Source of the DNA: Brachypodium distachyon
Taxonomy: Eukaryota > Streptophyta > Magnoliopsida > Poales > Poaceae
Reading direction: 5' to 3'
Assembly (NCBI RefSeq): GCF_000005505.3
Contig: NC_016133.3
Coordinates: 35,240,737 to 35,304,736 of the forward strand
Length of the DNA: 64,000 nt
Shown: positions 36,979-49,456 of the stretch, piece by piece
Layout: each line of letters starts with the position of its first letter
Position numbering within the stretch: the first letter of the stretch is position 1
Program-made: the position numbers and the translations under genes
The notes under the pieces: model-generated
Seen by the model: the letters and a program-made list of their open reading frames with translations, nothing else
Databases searched by the model: none
What the model was told of the DNA's origin: nothing

Positions 36979-39900
36979 TCACTGTTTGGAGTTTCCTGGT
37001 TGGCTCTGCTGCTGGCTGAGTTTCTGGTACATGGCGACCATCCTGTTGTACGCCTCCATGCCGTTCGGTTGCGCTTGCTGCTGCTGCTGCTCACGCAGAG
37101 ATTCGTACGTGCAACTTCGTAAGAATCTATCTATCGAAAATTTACAAGGGAAGGCAACCGTGCACGTAGATTTCGTAGCACGTACCTGCGCCGCCGCCTG
37201 GCAGGCGAGGAACGCGGAGTAGGCTGGCACGGCGGCGATTCCGGCGGGCTGCTTCTGCCGGTCGCCGGCGGCGTCCCAGGGTTGGATGGGGACGAAAGGG
37301 TTGGGCGGCTGCATGATGTTCATGGGCGACGCGAGGCCTGGGTAGGCGGCGGGCTGTGCGGCCATGTTCATCATGCCCAGGCCCATCTGAGCCATCTGGG
37401 CCATTTGGGCCATGTTGGCCATGACGGACATTTGCAGCGGCGGCGCCATGGCCATGCCCATTGGCATCATCATGCTGCCCATCCGGCTCATCATCTGCAC
37501 CTGCGCCTGCAGCTGCTTCAGGTGCTCGATCACCTCGTCCAGCATGGACGCCTTGTCCGTCTAGAACACGCACGTGAAGAAAATTAAGAATTCACATTTC
37601 GTCTGTTGATTTTGGGATGAGGAAATACAGTACCTTGCTTGAGTTGGGGACGAGCTTCTGCAGGGTCTGCATCTTCTGGTTGATCCTGTCCCTTCGTTTC
37701 TGCAAACAAAGAAGAAACGATTGGTATACAGAAGCCGGGTATGCCACTTTTCGTAAGGAAAAAAAAAGAACTTATATAGGAGAGACATTACTTTTGGCCC
37801 ATGGACAAACTGCCCATTCTAGCAGCCGTCTCTCTGTATGTTAGCCTTTTAAGCCAGAGCTTTACGCCACATGCGGCCCATGTGTCTCACAGGATATGCC
37901 AGAGGATGGTGCAACAAAAAGTTCCTCAGTTTTTGAGAGATTTCTTCTTCATTCCTTTTTTAGAAGCCACAATTTGAATGGTTCTGGAAAAACTATCACT
38001 AGGTTTCGCCGCGTTTCAAACCTGTCCGGGTTGAAGTATTATCATTCTCCATCATTTTTTAGATTTAAATTTTTTACTTGTATTTGTGTTTTATATTGTC
38101 AGTGAATTTTAAGTTCTTTTCGCCGTGTTTCAAACTTGTCCGGGTTGAAATATTATCATTCTCCATCATTTTTAGATTTAATTTTTTAATCGTATTTGTG
38201 TTTTATGTTAGTGAATTTTAAGTTCTTTTTCATGCCATAATACAACGTCCGAACTAATGTCCCACTAAGTTCCAATTATTTTTTAGATTCATGTGAAGTG
38301 GGATCCCATATATACCCGAACAATCTCCAGCAAAATTGATTTGTTCCGAACGGACTAGGACAAGTGTATGGAAATCTGTGGCCAGGAAATCCTAAGACGT
38401 GTTTGCTAGTTTCGATCGAGACTAGCTCAATACCGCGCGCGATGATCCTATTAATTTCTCGCTAGCTCGATATCTAATCCAAATCAACTCAAACGTGGGC
38501 TCGCTTTACTTTGAAGACGAGTAAATTAAGCTAGCAACCCTCTTCTAAGTTAACCATTTAAGTGATCTGTTAGGTGAGTGCGATTCATATAGATCAATCT
38601 TGGCGAGAGTACAAGCCAGTGGCGGAGCATGTTGCGCCAATCAGTACCACTGATTATCTCAAGAATAGCACCATTCTTTCTTGGACAGCTCCCTCCGTCC
38701 CATATTAAGTGACTCAAATTTGCTTAAATATGGATGTATCTGTACTTAAAAAACGTCTAGATACATGTAATAAAAAATCACTTAATATGAGACGGAGTGA
38801 TTACTTGCCGAAAGAGCCCGGGCTACTCGGGGAGGGTAGCTTCGCCACTGGCAGAAGCCAGTTGATCACACATGCATGATATGCGAGCATCGAGTTCTTA
38901 GAACTTACTAGAACCTAGCTAGCAGCTAGAGATATAAAGCACGTGCCATCAACGTCAGATGTACGAGAATAAATTAAGCATAGCTTAGCTGATTAACAAT
39001 AAGAAGTTAATTATTTAATCTATGTACGCAACAACAAATTAATCATTGCCATGTACGAATGGCACTAAAGATGAGGGTTGCTTACACGCTCGGATTCGTT
39101 ATGGATGGCAGCAGCCCGGCTCCTCTTGGTGGAAATGGACGACCTCATCCTCATGGGAGGTTCCTCCTTGATCACGACCGTCTCCGCCTCGTCGCACAGC
39201 CCGTCTCTCTAATTTTGTATTTCAACACAAGAATTAAAGGTGCATGCGCACCGATTAGTACGTGCATGAGAAGATGGTCACGAGATCGCTGATCAAGTGG
39301 TCATGCATATATGACAGTGTGTGTATGTGTGGAGGTAAGCTGTGACTCGCATGGGGTGATGATGAGGCTTTAATTTGCTTGCCTGCGACCGGCGGCTGAA
39401 GTAGCGCGAGTCGCTAGCGGCGCCGCCGCCGAAGCTGGTGTTTTCCGTCGTCTCCTCGGGCGAGCCGTGGTCCAGGTCCAGCGACGTGGAGTTGTTGGTC
39501 GTGGTCGCTGTGAAGCCGCAGGGCTCCATCGTGAGCAGCGTCGGGCTGTCACGGGCGGCGCCGGGCGCCGCGGCGCTCCCCTGGCTGGCGGCGCACGCCT
39601 GCAGCCGCCGCGCGCGCTTGTTATCATTCCTCACCCGCGCGTCCTCCTCCGCCTCGTCGGCGTCCCCCGCCGCGCACGGCACGACGCCCGCGGCGACCTG
39701 ATCCACGCCGACGGCGAGCCAGTTAGGCGCGAGGTGGTGCGAGTGCGAGGAGGAGCGCGCGGCCGCCTCGCCGACCACGGCCTCGAGCGTCTGTTCCCGG
39801 CGGTCTCCGGGGGAGGCGTGCATCGGAGCCGCAGCCGACGGAGGCGGGTACTTAATGGGCGCCGGGCGGCTGAGCAGGCCCTGCCAGAAGATGTTGCCCT

Positions 39901-40069
39901 TCTCCCACGTCAGCTCCGCCACCTCGTCGTACTGGTCCGGCTCCGGCATCGGCACGGCCACCACGGGCGCCGCCAAACCGCGTGGCTGGTGCGCCGGCCC
40001 GGATGCCGAACGCTGGTTGAGGCCGGCCGTGTCTTCCAGATCCCAGCTCGGCACGCACTGGTTGTTCAT
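36979..40069 (-). CDS. UNE10: bHLH transcription factor, PIF/UNE10-like (~452 aa)
   Basis: Nuclear DNA-binding regulator of the phytochrome-interacting-factor clade. Exons are 40069-39383, 39208-39086, 37699-37634, 37560-37186 and about 37086-36979. The acceptor of the last exon is ambiguous within a CAG run. The start is the ATG giving MNNQCVPSWDLED, an N-terminus typical of UNE10/PIF8; the upstream GTG is not a start. Residues 50-66 (VAELTWEKGNIFWQGLL) match the active-phytochrome-B-binding motif, with Asn where PIFs usually have Gln. The bHLH domain spans about 258-310. Its basic region HNESERKRRDR has the His-Glu-Arg signature of G-box binders, and the second helix is followed by a Met-rich tail. 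Intron 1 appears to use a GC donor (CAG|GCAAGC); all others are GT-AG. Intron 2 carries a hAT MITE with a nested Stowaway. Confidence 0.92.
38617..38850. mobile_element. hAT-type MITE in bHLH intron 2
   Basis: Inverted ends CAGTGGCGGAGC and, from the right, CAGTGGCGAAGC. Imperfect 8-bp flanks are GTACAAGC / GCAGAAGC (6 of 8). It hosts a nested Stowaway. Confidence 0.7.
38690..38799. mobile_element. Stowaway MITE nested in the hAT MITE
   Basis: About 110 bp with ends CTCCCTCCGTCCCATATTAA and, from the right, CACTCCGTCTCATATTAA. It resembles, in opposite orientation, the copy at 53595-53707. Confidence 0.75.
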
Positions 40070-41606
40070 CACGCGCGCTCCAATTAATGGCACTCAGCTA
40101 GTTATATGCTCCTCCCGCGCAACCCCCGGCTTCAGCTCAGCTGGCTGGCCGTGTCGTGCCAGAGCAGAGGCGTATACAGCCAGTAGGTTACACGTACATG
40201 GGTAAACGTAGTGTATGTATGGCGAGCAAAGGAAAGGAAGGGTAGGAGGCGGAGATACTTATGTGACCAGCGCGCGGTGCGTGCCGGAGGTCGAGGTGTG
40301 TGTGGAGGAGCCATGCAGAGCGCGTCGGGGATGGATGGATGGATGGAGGTTGAGGAAGCTAAGGGGGGGGCAGGGAGAGGGACGCGACGGGGAGAGGGAA
40401 GGACTAGGCCTTGTGAGGAGGAGACGGGCACGTAGCCGCATTGCCTTCCACATGACCTGCACGGCGGCACGTAAGCTACGACTAGGAGAGGAGATCGATC
40501 AAGTACGTGTACAGTATAGAAGAGATCGAGCACTCGCATTGCATGACCAGCTAATTTGCGAGTAGCAGCAGCTAGTAGCACGTTCCTTTCGCGCGCCCGT
40601 CTTTTCCGTGGCTGTCGCGACGGGGGTTTGCCATCGGGTCAGGTGGTGTGGCGCACGTATATCTCGGCTCTGTTGCTGCTGGACCTGGTACAGTTCCCAA
40701 TCCAGGCCCCGGGGCACCTGCACCGACGCACGCATATATAAGCTCGGATAGACCCAAACACAAGCAGACGCACGCGGTGCGGTGCATGTACCCAACTGCC
40801 CTTAATTGTGGCAGAGGCTGCCTTTGGTTAATTAGACCGATACATGGACGAGTACTTCGTAGCGAATTTACCTATGTCACTACTGTATGTCCTAACCAGG
40901 ATCGACCGGTGGGGCTACTGAATTAAACACTTCATCTGGATCAGGTTACTTTGGATGGATCTTATAATGCTGAGGTCGAGAGTCCAACAGGATACGACTT
41001 TTTTTGTGTGCTAGTACGTACTGCCTGTTTTACTCCAGTTGTTTCTGTGGCCATGCGTGCGTGCAGCGTGCATCCTTTCTCCCTCAAGGACCGACAGTAA
41101 CATCTATCGATAGATATGTCTATGTGTGCCCAAATATCGGCGCCTTCCGTCCACTGCAGATGGTCATGTGTCATCTCTTGGATCATGGAACTCGAATCTC
41201 TTGCCACCAGTTTAAACAGTAAACAAAGGGATGAGCTTTACTTGACTAGCTATCCTCCAGTGGACGGCAGAGAGGGGCAAGATGGATCGCCACCTGGGAA
41301 ATTAGACTAAGAGAAAAATTCCAGCAATATCAGACATGTCGCTGATCGAGTCTTCAATCTTTTCTACTTATAAAGATTGGAACTGGTGGTCGTCAATTCA
41401 CTCCTTTCTAACTTTTTTTTGTCATCCTTGACAAGTAGATCGTACAAACTCATGAGTTAAAACTTCATGTCATAATCCTCCTTTACATAGTCTCTACTAC
41501 TGCGTTTCCTCTCAAATCTTCATGACTTTGGGTTTAAAGTTCAAATTCAGCAAAACCTATCATCAGGCTTTATGGCATTGGTTCATAAGCTGACTAAGTG
41601 ACTATC
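40070..41606. other. 5' region of the bHLH gene
   Basis: No separate gene. A minus-strand TATATATG at 40733-40740 is a possible TATA box. It would imply a leader of about 0.65 kb, perhaps with a 5' UTR intron (GA/CT-rich tract at 40330-40420). The remainder is featureless. Confidence 0.35.
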
Positions 41607-41611
41607 ATGTT

Positions 41612-42796
41612 TGAAAAGGCATTTCTCTCCTAGTTAATTTTGATGGTGATGACAACGTGTGTTGTGGACTAATCGTGCGTTAAGTATTTCAGATTTGATA
41701 TCAAATGACGCAAAACGATTCGATGCCCTCAAGTTGGAAAATGAAGAGTAGTGGAGTTTTAGCGGCTTTTTCAGTTATTGAGTCGTAGGAACTCCGTACT
41801 ATTAAGAGGGAGTCCACATGGGAAGGTAATGGGTGAATCGCTTTTCACGTACACAAACAAACAACTTACATCCACATAGAGCCTATCCAAAAAGTGAGAG
41901 AGAATCAACTCTAGAGCCTAACTGGTGTGCATTTGCCTGCCCAGGTCCGGAAGTTCCGGTGGGGTTCCGGTACACCGGAACTTCCGCCCAACCTTCGGAT
42001 CAGGTTCGCAACGCTACTGGAATCCATTGTGGAGTTCCGCCCCTGGAACTCGCAGTGCATAACCGTTAGATTTTGGGGAGTCCAAATAGATACCCCTTCG
42101 TCCCCAACAGTTTTCTGGCCCGAGCACGAAGCAAAGAACAGCACCCACTCTCCCAAGAACTCCCTAAGCTTCATTCTACTAGATCTCCCTCCATAAAGCT
42201 TCCCCCTTGTTGATTCTTTAAGGATTGGAGGAGAAGACCTAGATCTAGGGTTTCACCAAGTCACAAAGTTGATTCCCATTGTTTCTCTCGTGGATTTCAT
42301 TTCTCTTGGGCATTTGGGAGCTCTAGACGGAAGTGGTTACCTTGAGCTCTTCCCTTGGGAATTGTGGAGCTTAAGGATTGGATTGGGAGCCTCCAATTAG
42401 TTGTGGAGTTAGCCCCGGTCAAGTTTGTAAAGGTTCGGTCTTCGCCTTCAAGGAAGCCATTAGTGGAGCTCACTCACCTTTGTGGTGCCATGAGAGGAAA
42501 ATAGAGTGAGCCTTTATGGCGTCTCTACCTTTGTGGTAGAGCACCCTCCAAACGGAGACGTACACCTACCCCAATCGGTGTAACTCCGGTGAAATCTTCG
42601 TCTCTCGTGTGGTATCCATTCTTACGTTTTACATTCTTCTTATCTAGTTGCACTTCATCCTAGGGTTGCATTACCTTTAGAGAATTTAGTAAACCCTAGG
42701 TTAAGTGTTTGTATCTTTCTAGAAAAGAAAAAAAAGGATTAAAATTTGTTAGTCGCCTATTCACCCCCCCTTCTAGCCGACCATACCGATCTTTCA
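41612..42796 (+). mobile_element. Solo LTR, 1.2 kb, probably copia-type
   Basis: TG...CA ends (TGAAAAGGCATTTCTC ... CCGATCTTTCA) with a 5-bp target duplication ATGTT at 41607-41611 and 42797-42801. The 3' part (TTAGTCGCCTATTCACCCCC, ACCATACCGATC) is a word set I associate with grass copia LTRs. No internal domain. A related 5'-truncated copy lies at 49457-50587. Confidence 0.82.
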
Positions 42797-42849
42797 ATGT
42801 TGTCTTCAGTTTTAATTTTTTTCCTTGATAATTCCCTAGCAAACACTAC

Positions 42850-43290
42850 TAGAAATCTAATTTTTCCCGACAGGGAATTTAAATAGCCGACAGATTTTCA
42901 GTAAACCGTCGGCCTTTTCACACATATCCGACTGACTATTAAATCCCCTACAGTTGAAGTCGTCCACTCAGCTATGAGTCCTAAATACCGACGGTTTTCT
43001 GTAATTCCCGAGGGGCAACAAAGTACACACATTTATAAGATGTGTTACCCGATTGTTGTGACTATTAGCTGACAGTGGAAGAGTAGCACTCAGTTATTTG
43101 ACTAAATAGCTGACGGTTGAAGGTGACACACCCGGCTATTTAGCTAGATAACCGACAGTTAAGGTTCAACACTCGGTTATTTCACTAGTTAACCGACGGG
43201 GTCACCAACCACTAGGGTATTTGACTTTATAGCTGACAGTGAACGGGCAACACTCGGTTATTTGACTAGATAACCTACGTTTTTGTCTTT
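42850..43290 (+). repeat. CACTA left subterminal repeats
   Basis: Repeated words such as ACTCGGTTATTTGACTAG and AACCGACGG/GCTGACAGT alternate in about ten diverged copies, the usual transposase-binding array. Confidence 0.8.
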
Positions 43291-45667
43291 AGTTTATGCA
43301 TCAACATGTTGGTGTACGGGGCTGTGGACATCAAGACGCGTTGACATATGTAATAAAATTGGTCAAGAATTTATTTACTTTAAAGCCGTGAACCACCACC
43401 TATCACGTGTTCTGTAGTAGTGGGGAGTATTGTACTACTAGCTCCTTTAAGTAAAGAAAAATTGCCCACATGATAAGCAATTCGGTTACTCGATTTTTTT
43501 TATATAGGCACCCTGAATCACGAGGAACCTTAACAGTGGTCAACTCTTGCTGACATTTGTCCGAACAAGACTTTTTTAATGACACTGGTTAATAATCTTA
43601 ATGGAAGTAGCGGAAATTTCTTGAGTAGGACTACATGAGGCGGAGTTCGTCTAGATAGCATTTCTCACATCGTGAGGCCACCCGTTAGGGCTTGTTTGGT
43701 GTTAGTGTATTTTTTAAGCCACTAGTGTTTTGATATTTGAGGGGTTCCCAAAACTGTAAAAAACCCAAACACTAGTGTTTTTCTCTGTGTATGTGAAATG
43801 TTTTAATTTGTGGGGGAAAACTAGGGATGATAACTCTAAACCCTTCGTACCAAAAAACTATTTGGAGTTTCTAGTGTTTTTCAATTTGGAGCGGATAATA
43901 CTCTAGAAAACACAAAAAAATTCTAGTACTAGACATGGCCTTAGGGGTTGGTGCACACCTAGCAAGAAAACAAAATATCATTTTACTTGATTGTTATTAA
44001 CCGCTAACAGGCCAAATACTGAGCCTATTTTTAAAAATAATAAAAAATCAAACACACATTTTTGAAGTTGCAGTGTTTTGGAAATATGCTATGGATGTTT
44101 ACTGTATAGTCGAAATTTTTCATGGATAAAGCATTTCGTTAGTGGGCTACACATTTGAAGAAAAAATGTGAGACAAATACAATTGTTTTGACAGCGTGGG
44201 CGTGCTGGCGTGGTCTACCACTATGAACACACAAACAATCGTATCTTAGAAATACAATTTGTTAAGATAAAAATGGCTCAAATATCTGCAGAAACGGGAA
44301 TGGTGTCGTTAATAAATACAATGCGGAAAAAGAAAATCTATGAACACAAAAAAAAAATCTTACCTTAGAAATACAATTTGTTAAGATAAAATGGCTCAAA
44401 TATATATCTGTAGAAACGTGAATGGTGTCGATAATAAATACAATGTGAAAAAAGTAAACTTCAGATGTGATACCGATATGATTGTTCTTCCTTAAAAAAT
44501 GGTTGTTCTAAAAAATCGTATTGTAATCAACAATTGCTAGGTCCGAATCCCAGACTGGCACCTGGCTGGCACTACGTTGTCAGTAACTGCCAGAATAGAA
44601 AGATTATTAATTCTATCTAGGTGAAGGAAACCTGAAATCGTGTTTCGGCGGTCACAATCTCGCACCCGCGAAAACAACTTCGCGCCATCGCGCGCCGCGT
44701 GCCCACGAATTCCTAATATTGTGCGGTCTCCCACTCTCCCGATTCCAATCACAACTCATCCATCTTCCTCCAAAACCGATCTAGATCTTCTGAAATTCGA
44801 GGTCTGCTTCTTGCCGGTCGTGGGGGAGAGGAGTTCCTCTGCTTTCCCCTCTGATGGACGAGCACAGACGCGGCCAATCCTCTGCTTCGCCTCCGATGGA
44901 TGACAACCCTAGCAGAGCGCCAAGGTGTCTCTCATTCATCCTCTCTTTCACTCCCTGGATCTCTCTCCCGCAGTCCCCAATTGCGGGCGCCTCATAGCCT
45001 GCTAGGACATACAGTGGCCGAGGACCCTCTGTGGCTAGGTGTGGCGTTCGCCACACCTTAATCCGGCCGTTAGCAATTAGTCTGTGCTTCGATCAACGAA
45101 TTAATTAGCCCAGTCATTGCATCATTCAAGCAATCACATGCTGCGGCTCGAATGCAGCACGGGTTTCGTTTCTCACATCAGGAGACTAGGTGGAACAATG
45201 TACGTACTTTTCTGGACCCTAGACCTTTTTCCTTGTAGAATTAGAGAGGTAAAGTTTTCCTTGTACAATTCGTTAATACCTTAGAATTGGAGACTAGGTT
45301 TATTTATAGATGTTTTCTCCTCCTGGCTCCTGTTGCTCTTCTTTGGTCTGAATATAAATTTTCAGCTACTCCAATCTATTTGCATTTTAACATGAAAATT
45401 TGTTTTTGATAAATTTGAACGGATGGACAATAGGCATTTGCAATGATAGAATAGATAGAGAAGAGTAAAGCTGGGGTGAAGGTTTGGGTGGTTTGGGGAA
45501 ATTCACATAGTTATGGAGCTCAACAAAATACTGACATCAAACGTAGCCAACAGAATGAAACAACAAATTATGTCTGATGACACATCCCTATGATACAACG
45601 GCAGAAGAATTTGACAGGAAGATTGACATGAAATAGATTGAATCCTCAAACAAGTTAAATTGCCTAC

Positions 45668-45796
45668 CTTCTGCACGCGACCAGAGATTGCTACTAGCCG
45701 GCTCTTAATTTGCCCGGCTCGCTCAAGATTAAGTGTGCTGATCTTTGAAGTTAGCTCATCCAATGCTGGATATGCCTCTTTCTCCATAGTCACAGT
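45668..45796 (-). pseudogene. Captured MRS2/MGT magnesium-transporter exon
   Basis: 129 bp (43 codons) encode a segment with AYPALDELTSKISTLNLER and, further on, SGRVQK. This is characteristic of the cytosolic part of plant MRS2/MGT (CorA-family) Mg2+ transporters. It is bounded by an intact acceptor (TTTTTTCAG) and donor (AAG|GTAGGC), so it is one exon with intron ends still attached. No flanking MRS2 exon (pore GMN motif, membrane helices) was seen. It lies antisense to the transposase gene of the surrounding CACTA element, which fits gene-fragment capture rather than a working transporter gene. Confidence 0.8.
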
Positions 45797-46093
45797 CTGA
45801 AAAAAGGAGGCCAGTCACTGTCTACAAGTAGATCAATTTCTGTTTATTTGTGAGAACTACTGATATCTCAAAAGATAATTAAACTTTATACTAGATGGGG
45901 GTAGATACAATTTACAAGTATGAGTTAACATGCTGGACTTGGTGCTTTTCTAGCGTTGAGTATAGTTTTGGTATTTGAACCTTGCACTGGTTTAGGTAGT
46001 TCGTATCATCCCGTTGCCACGTAGTTCAATGATTAATTTCTTATTTTCATGGTTCTAGATGCATAACTGTTTTTTTAACCTAAACTATTTTAT

Positions 46094-47916
46094 ATGTGTA
46101 GTAGTATGGAGGACAACCGTAGTTGGATGTACAAAGAGAGAAAAGGAAAGTTGTTCAGTGAAACTTGGCGAAATGGATTAGAGAATTTTCTTGATCATGC
46201 ATTTGCACTGCCTGAAGCTGCTGTAGATGAAGAATCTCCATGCACTAAATGTTGTTGCTGTCATAAGCGCAAAAGGGATGAGATGACGATTCATTTGTGC
46301 TCCAACGGTTTTTAGTTAGGATATGAGAAATGGACTAGCCATGGGGAGCCTAATACACTTGAAAACACAGAGGAGCGTGATTTTTCAGTGCACGCACATA
46401 GAATGAATGAGATGCTAGTTGATGCAATTGCTGCAGAAGGAGTTTTTCCGGGCGAGGAGCCGACACACGCTGCCAAAGAGTTCTATAGAATGCTAGTGGA
46501 AGCTGACACACCACTACATGAAAAAACATCACATACATGTTTATCCATGGTAGGTCGCCTAATGAATATAAAGACCCGATATAATCTATCGGAAGCCTGG
46601 TACAATGAAACTATGACTTTAATACATGACGTGGTCGGAGATGCTGCTGCGGAACATCTCCCTGTAAACTTCCATATGTCAAAGAAGTTTGAGCGGCGCC
46701 GTCTGGAGAATGAAAATCGCCATCTGCGGCAGGACAACAAGAAGATGCGATGCATGGAACATGTTCTACGGGTAAATTTTACTATTTTTTTAAATCTGAG
46801 CATGCAACAATGGAATTGTGCTTATGTGTTCATGTTTATAGACTCTTGCGTCAGACCGAGGACTGGACTTTGATGGCTTAATGGAGGAAGCAGAACATGA
46901 ATATGTAAGTTTAGCACGGAATCAACCGTTGGTGACAAACTATTGATGAGTACGAATGGAGAAATTTTAATTTTGAAGTAATTTCAGTGCTTACGTTGTT
47001 GACTATTCCTTTTGTGCTTGATGTACATGACAATTCATATTTAGAATATTTGTATAGACATGATGATGATGATAATGTAACTGAACCGGTAAGAGTAGTT
47101 GCATTGTTTCATAAATTGTTTGCTTGAACTGCCTTAGTTTTTCTCTAACAGATACATGTCCTATAGTCTGTAGTCTTTTCTTATAATTTTCTATCTGTTT
47201 TTCGTTTGACATTTGTATTTCGAGATTCAGATATTTGGAGTAATATAGAAGTCCCAGAAGGCAGCTAAGTAATCCAGCAAATTCACAGAAGTGAGAAAAA
47301 AGTGCATTTCTTTTAGTAAATAATTAATGTGTTTGAGTGGTAAAAGGAAAGCCTTGTGTTCCTTTGCAAAAGTTGTTGTACTGTAACTTTAGCACTATAG
47401 CTACTAAGACATGCATGTCAACTCCAGTCCACACATGAGCTGAATACAGAGAAATAAAAGAGAGATGCATGCAATAGCTTTAATTTGCATTGCTAGATAA
47501 CAAGCTAGTAAAATTGATATTTACAACTGGTGCTCTAAGGACCTTTTGAATGGTTACATGCTGGAATATATGCTCTGTACAGTTATTTTCTGAGCCTTCA
47601 AGTAGGAACAAACAGAGTTGTAGCCACACCTTAATGCGAGGACATCTGACTATTTATTTCCACCAGTTATGAGAACGGAACTCGATCTCTCTCTCTCTCT
47701 CTCTCCTGTGTGCAAACAACAAATTCTCATCACTATATCATGTATATCTTCAATATTTCCACATATGGTATTACCATGCATATTTTAATTCTGACAACTG
47801 GTATTTTCATTTCTTAGGGCACTAGAAGCGACAATGGAGGTGGTGGAGCGGATGACACTGGAGGTGATGCTGATAATGAAGATTTCTTTGACTTCTTGGA
47901 AGATGGAGCAAAGTGA
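46094..47916 (+). pseudogene. CACTA transposase gene remnant
   Basis: The first exon begins near ATGs at 46094 and 46106. It encodes a transposase-associated domain (RSWMYKERKGK, then a Cys-rich CTKCCCCHKRK, IHLCSNGF and, after the break, GYEKWTSHGEP). An in-frame TAG at 46313-46315 separates these parts without changing frame. The next part resembles the start of the CACTA transposase (LMNIKTRYNLSEAWYNETM ... LPVNFHMSKK) but passes directly into a charged coiled-coil-like segment. A final exon from 47818 after TTCTTAG gives a Gly/Asp-rich acidic tail ending DFFDFLEDGAK. The DDE catalytic region is absent. The intermediate exon near 46840-46905 is uncertain. Confidence 0.7.
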
Positions 47917-48224
47917 TCTTACCAAGGTGCATCTTGCAAAGGGATTGATGTTTCAAGCTGTTCGGGATGTACTGTTGTTTAGTTAGCTACCTTTATCTTT
48001 TACGTTTCCATACTGTCAATCAGACATTGAAGATTCTAGGTAGTTTTTCATTATGGAACCAACTCTCATTAGGCTTGTGGTATGTCCTGAGACATATGTA
48101 CTTTAATTATGTGAGCATCAATCATATCTTTTGGTCAATCTGAAATGTGACTAGAAGTGAGCCTATTTGTAGGACTATAGGATGTTATTATAATGTCACG
48201 GAATTTGATCGTTGAGGATAGTTT

Positions 48225-48750
48225 CTTAGCTCTCGGTTATCCATAAAACCGGCAGGGATAGAAATTCTCATTTATAATTAACACTGACAGGAGTCCAAAC
48301 CTCTCGGTTATAACTTAGACCGACAGCAGTACATACCCTCCTGGTTATAAGTAATACCGACAGTACTACAAACCTCTCGGTAATAACATAAACCGACAGT
48401 AGTACAGACCTCTCGGTGATAATATAAACCGACGGTACTTCATAACTCTCGGTAATAATATAAATCGACAGTATTAGAAATCTCTAGGTTATTACTTAGA
48501 CGACGGTAGAACAAACCTGTCGGTTATAGTTAATGCCGACGGTATTTAAACACACTTGGATATAAGATAAACCGACGGTGCATATACACTGCCGGCTATA
48601 CAGATGCCCTACGGCACGCTTGGGTATTAGGGTAATGGCAGACTAAACATGCCCGAGTGGAGATAGCCGAGTGGGCACTGTCGGTCATTACAATATCCGA
48701 GAGTTATCATACATACCCGACGGTAGTTCAGCCCTCGGGAAAGATTAGTA
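48225..48750 (+). repeat. CACTA right subterminal repeats
   Basis: About ten copies of a ~40-bp unit built on CTCGGTTATAA...ACCGACAGTA. Orientation and wording match the left array. Confidence 0.8.
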
Positions 48751-48764
48751 TCGTAGTAGTGAAA

Positions 48765-49456
48765 GCACGGGCACAAAAAGCTAATAGCTTGTAAAGTTCC
48801 AAGAAGAAAAGCAAAGAACGTTTTTAGTGCTCTAGAACAACTTAGCTTGTCGAACACTGACATGAAGGACTTGGGGCATGTCCAGTGCGGCGATTATAAG
48901 CCGATGACAGTATCAAAATCTTGGCCAATCTGCGATTATTGACTCTAATCCTAGCCTCATCTATGGCGTCACTGCCAAAAGAGTCATCTGGCGCTACATC
49001 ATTTTTTGGCTCATGGCGTGAAGAGCGGTAACATCTGAACACTAGTTAAGCGTCTGGATTTAGCACCTAACACTGGAAGATGGAGCTGCTTGCAGTTGGT
49101 ATTTTAACCTCCTGGTAATTATTTTTTCATGTTAAGCTGCTAAGCCCCGACCATTGCAAATGCTCTTAGGATGAGCTTGGTATTGTGGTGGATTATGATA
49201 ATTATGTTTTTTAAACCAAGTAAGCCTCAAACATGTAACCATTTCATGATTTTTTGGCATTTACGGTTCTTACAGCAGCATGAAACGAACGTCAGACCGA
49301 TCTTCTCGTTGTGCTAGAGTCGGAGATGAGGGCATGGCGTACAGCCAACCTTTTCTGTAGAAATTCTTTTTCTAGAGTGCCTTTAGATCCCAATAGTGGT
49401 TCCATGTGAAGAGATACCGGGTAATTGTATTAATATTGTATTTTCGCTGCGATCCC
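48765..49456. other. Spacer between CACTA and LTR fragment
   Basis: No gene recognised and no retroelement internal domain seen. Confidence 0.4.

Larger units (their letters stand above)
42844..48761 (+). mobile_element. CACTA transposon, 5.9 kb, defective
   Basis: The left end is CACTACTAGAAATCTAA; the right end, read inward, is CACTACTACGATACTAATC followed by TTTCCCGAGGG. A 3-bp target duplication AAA lies on both sides (42841-42843 and 48762-48764). Subterminal arrays of ACCGACAG/ACTCGGTTAT words fill about 0.45 kb at each end. Inside are the 5' part of a CACTA transposase gene, interrupted by a stop and lacking most of the catalytic region, and a captured MRS2-type exon. It is probably immobile without a helper. 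Confidence 0.9.

Noticed and set aside
39467..40087. 206-codon plus-strand frame over the bHLH first exon
   Set aside because: Antisense shadow of the GC-rich first exon of the UNE10-like gene; Arg/Val/Gly-rich with no domain.
42844..48761. CRISPR-like array in the regularly spaced subterminal repeats
   Set aside because: Units are diverged, spacer-less and confined to both ends of a CACTA transposon in a plant genome.
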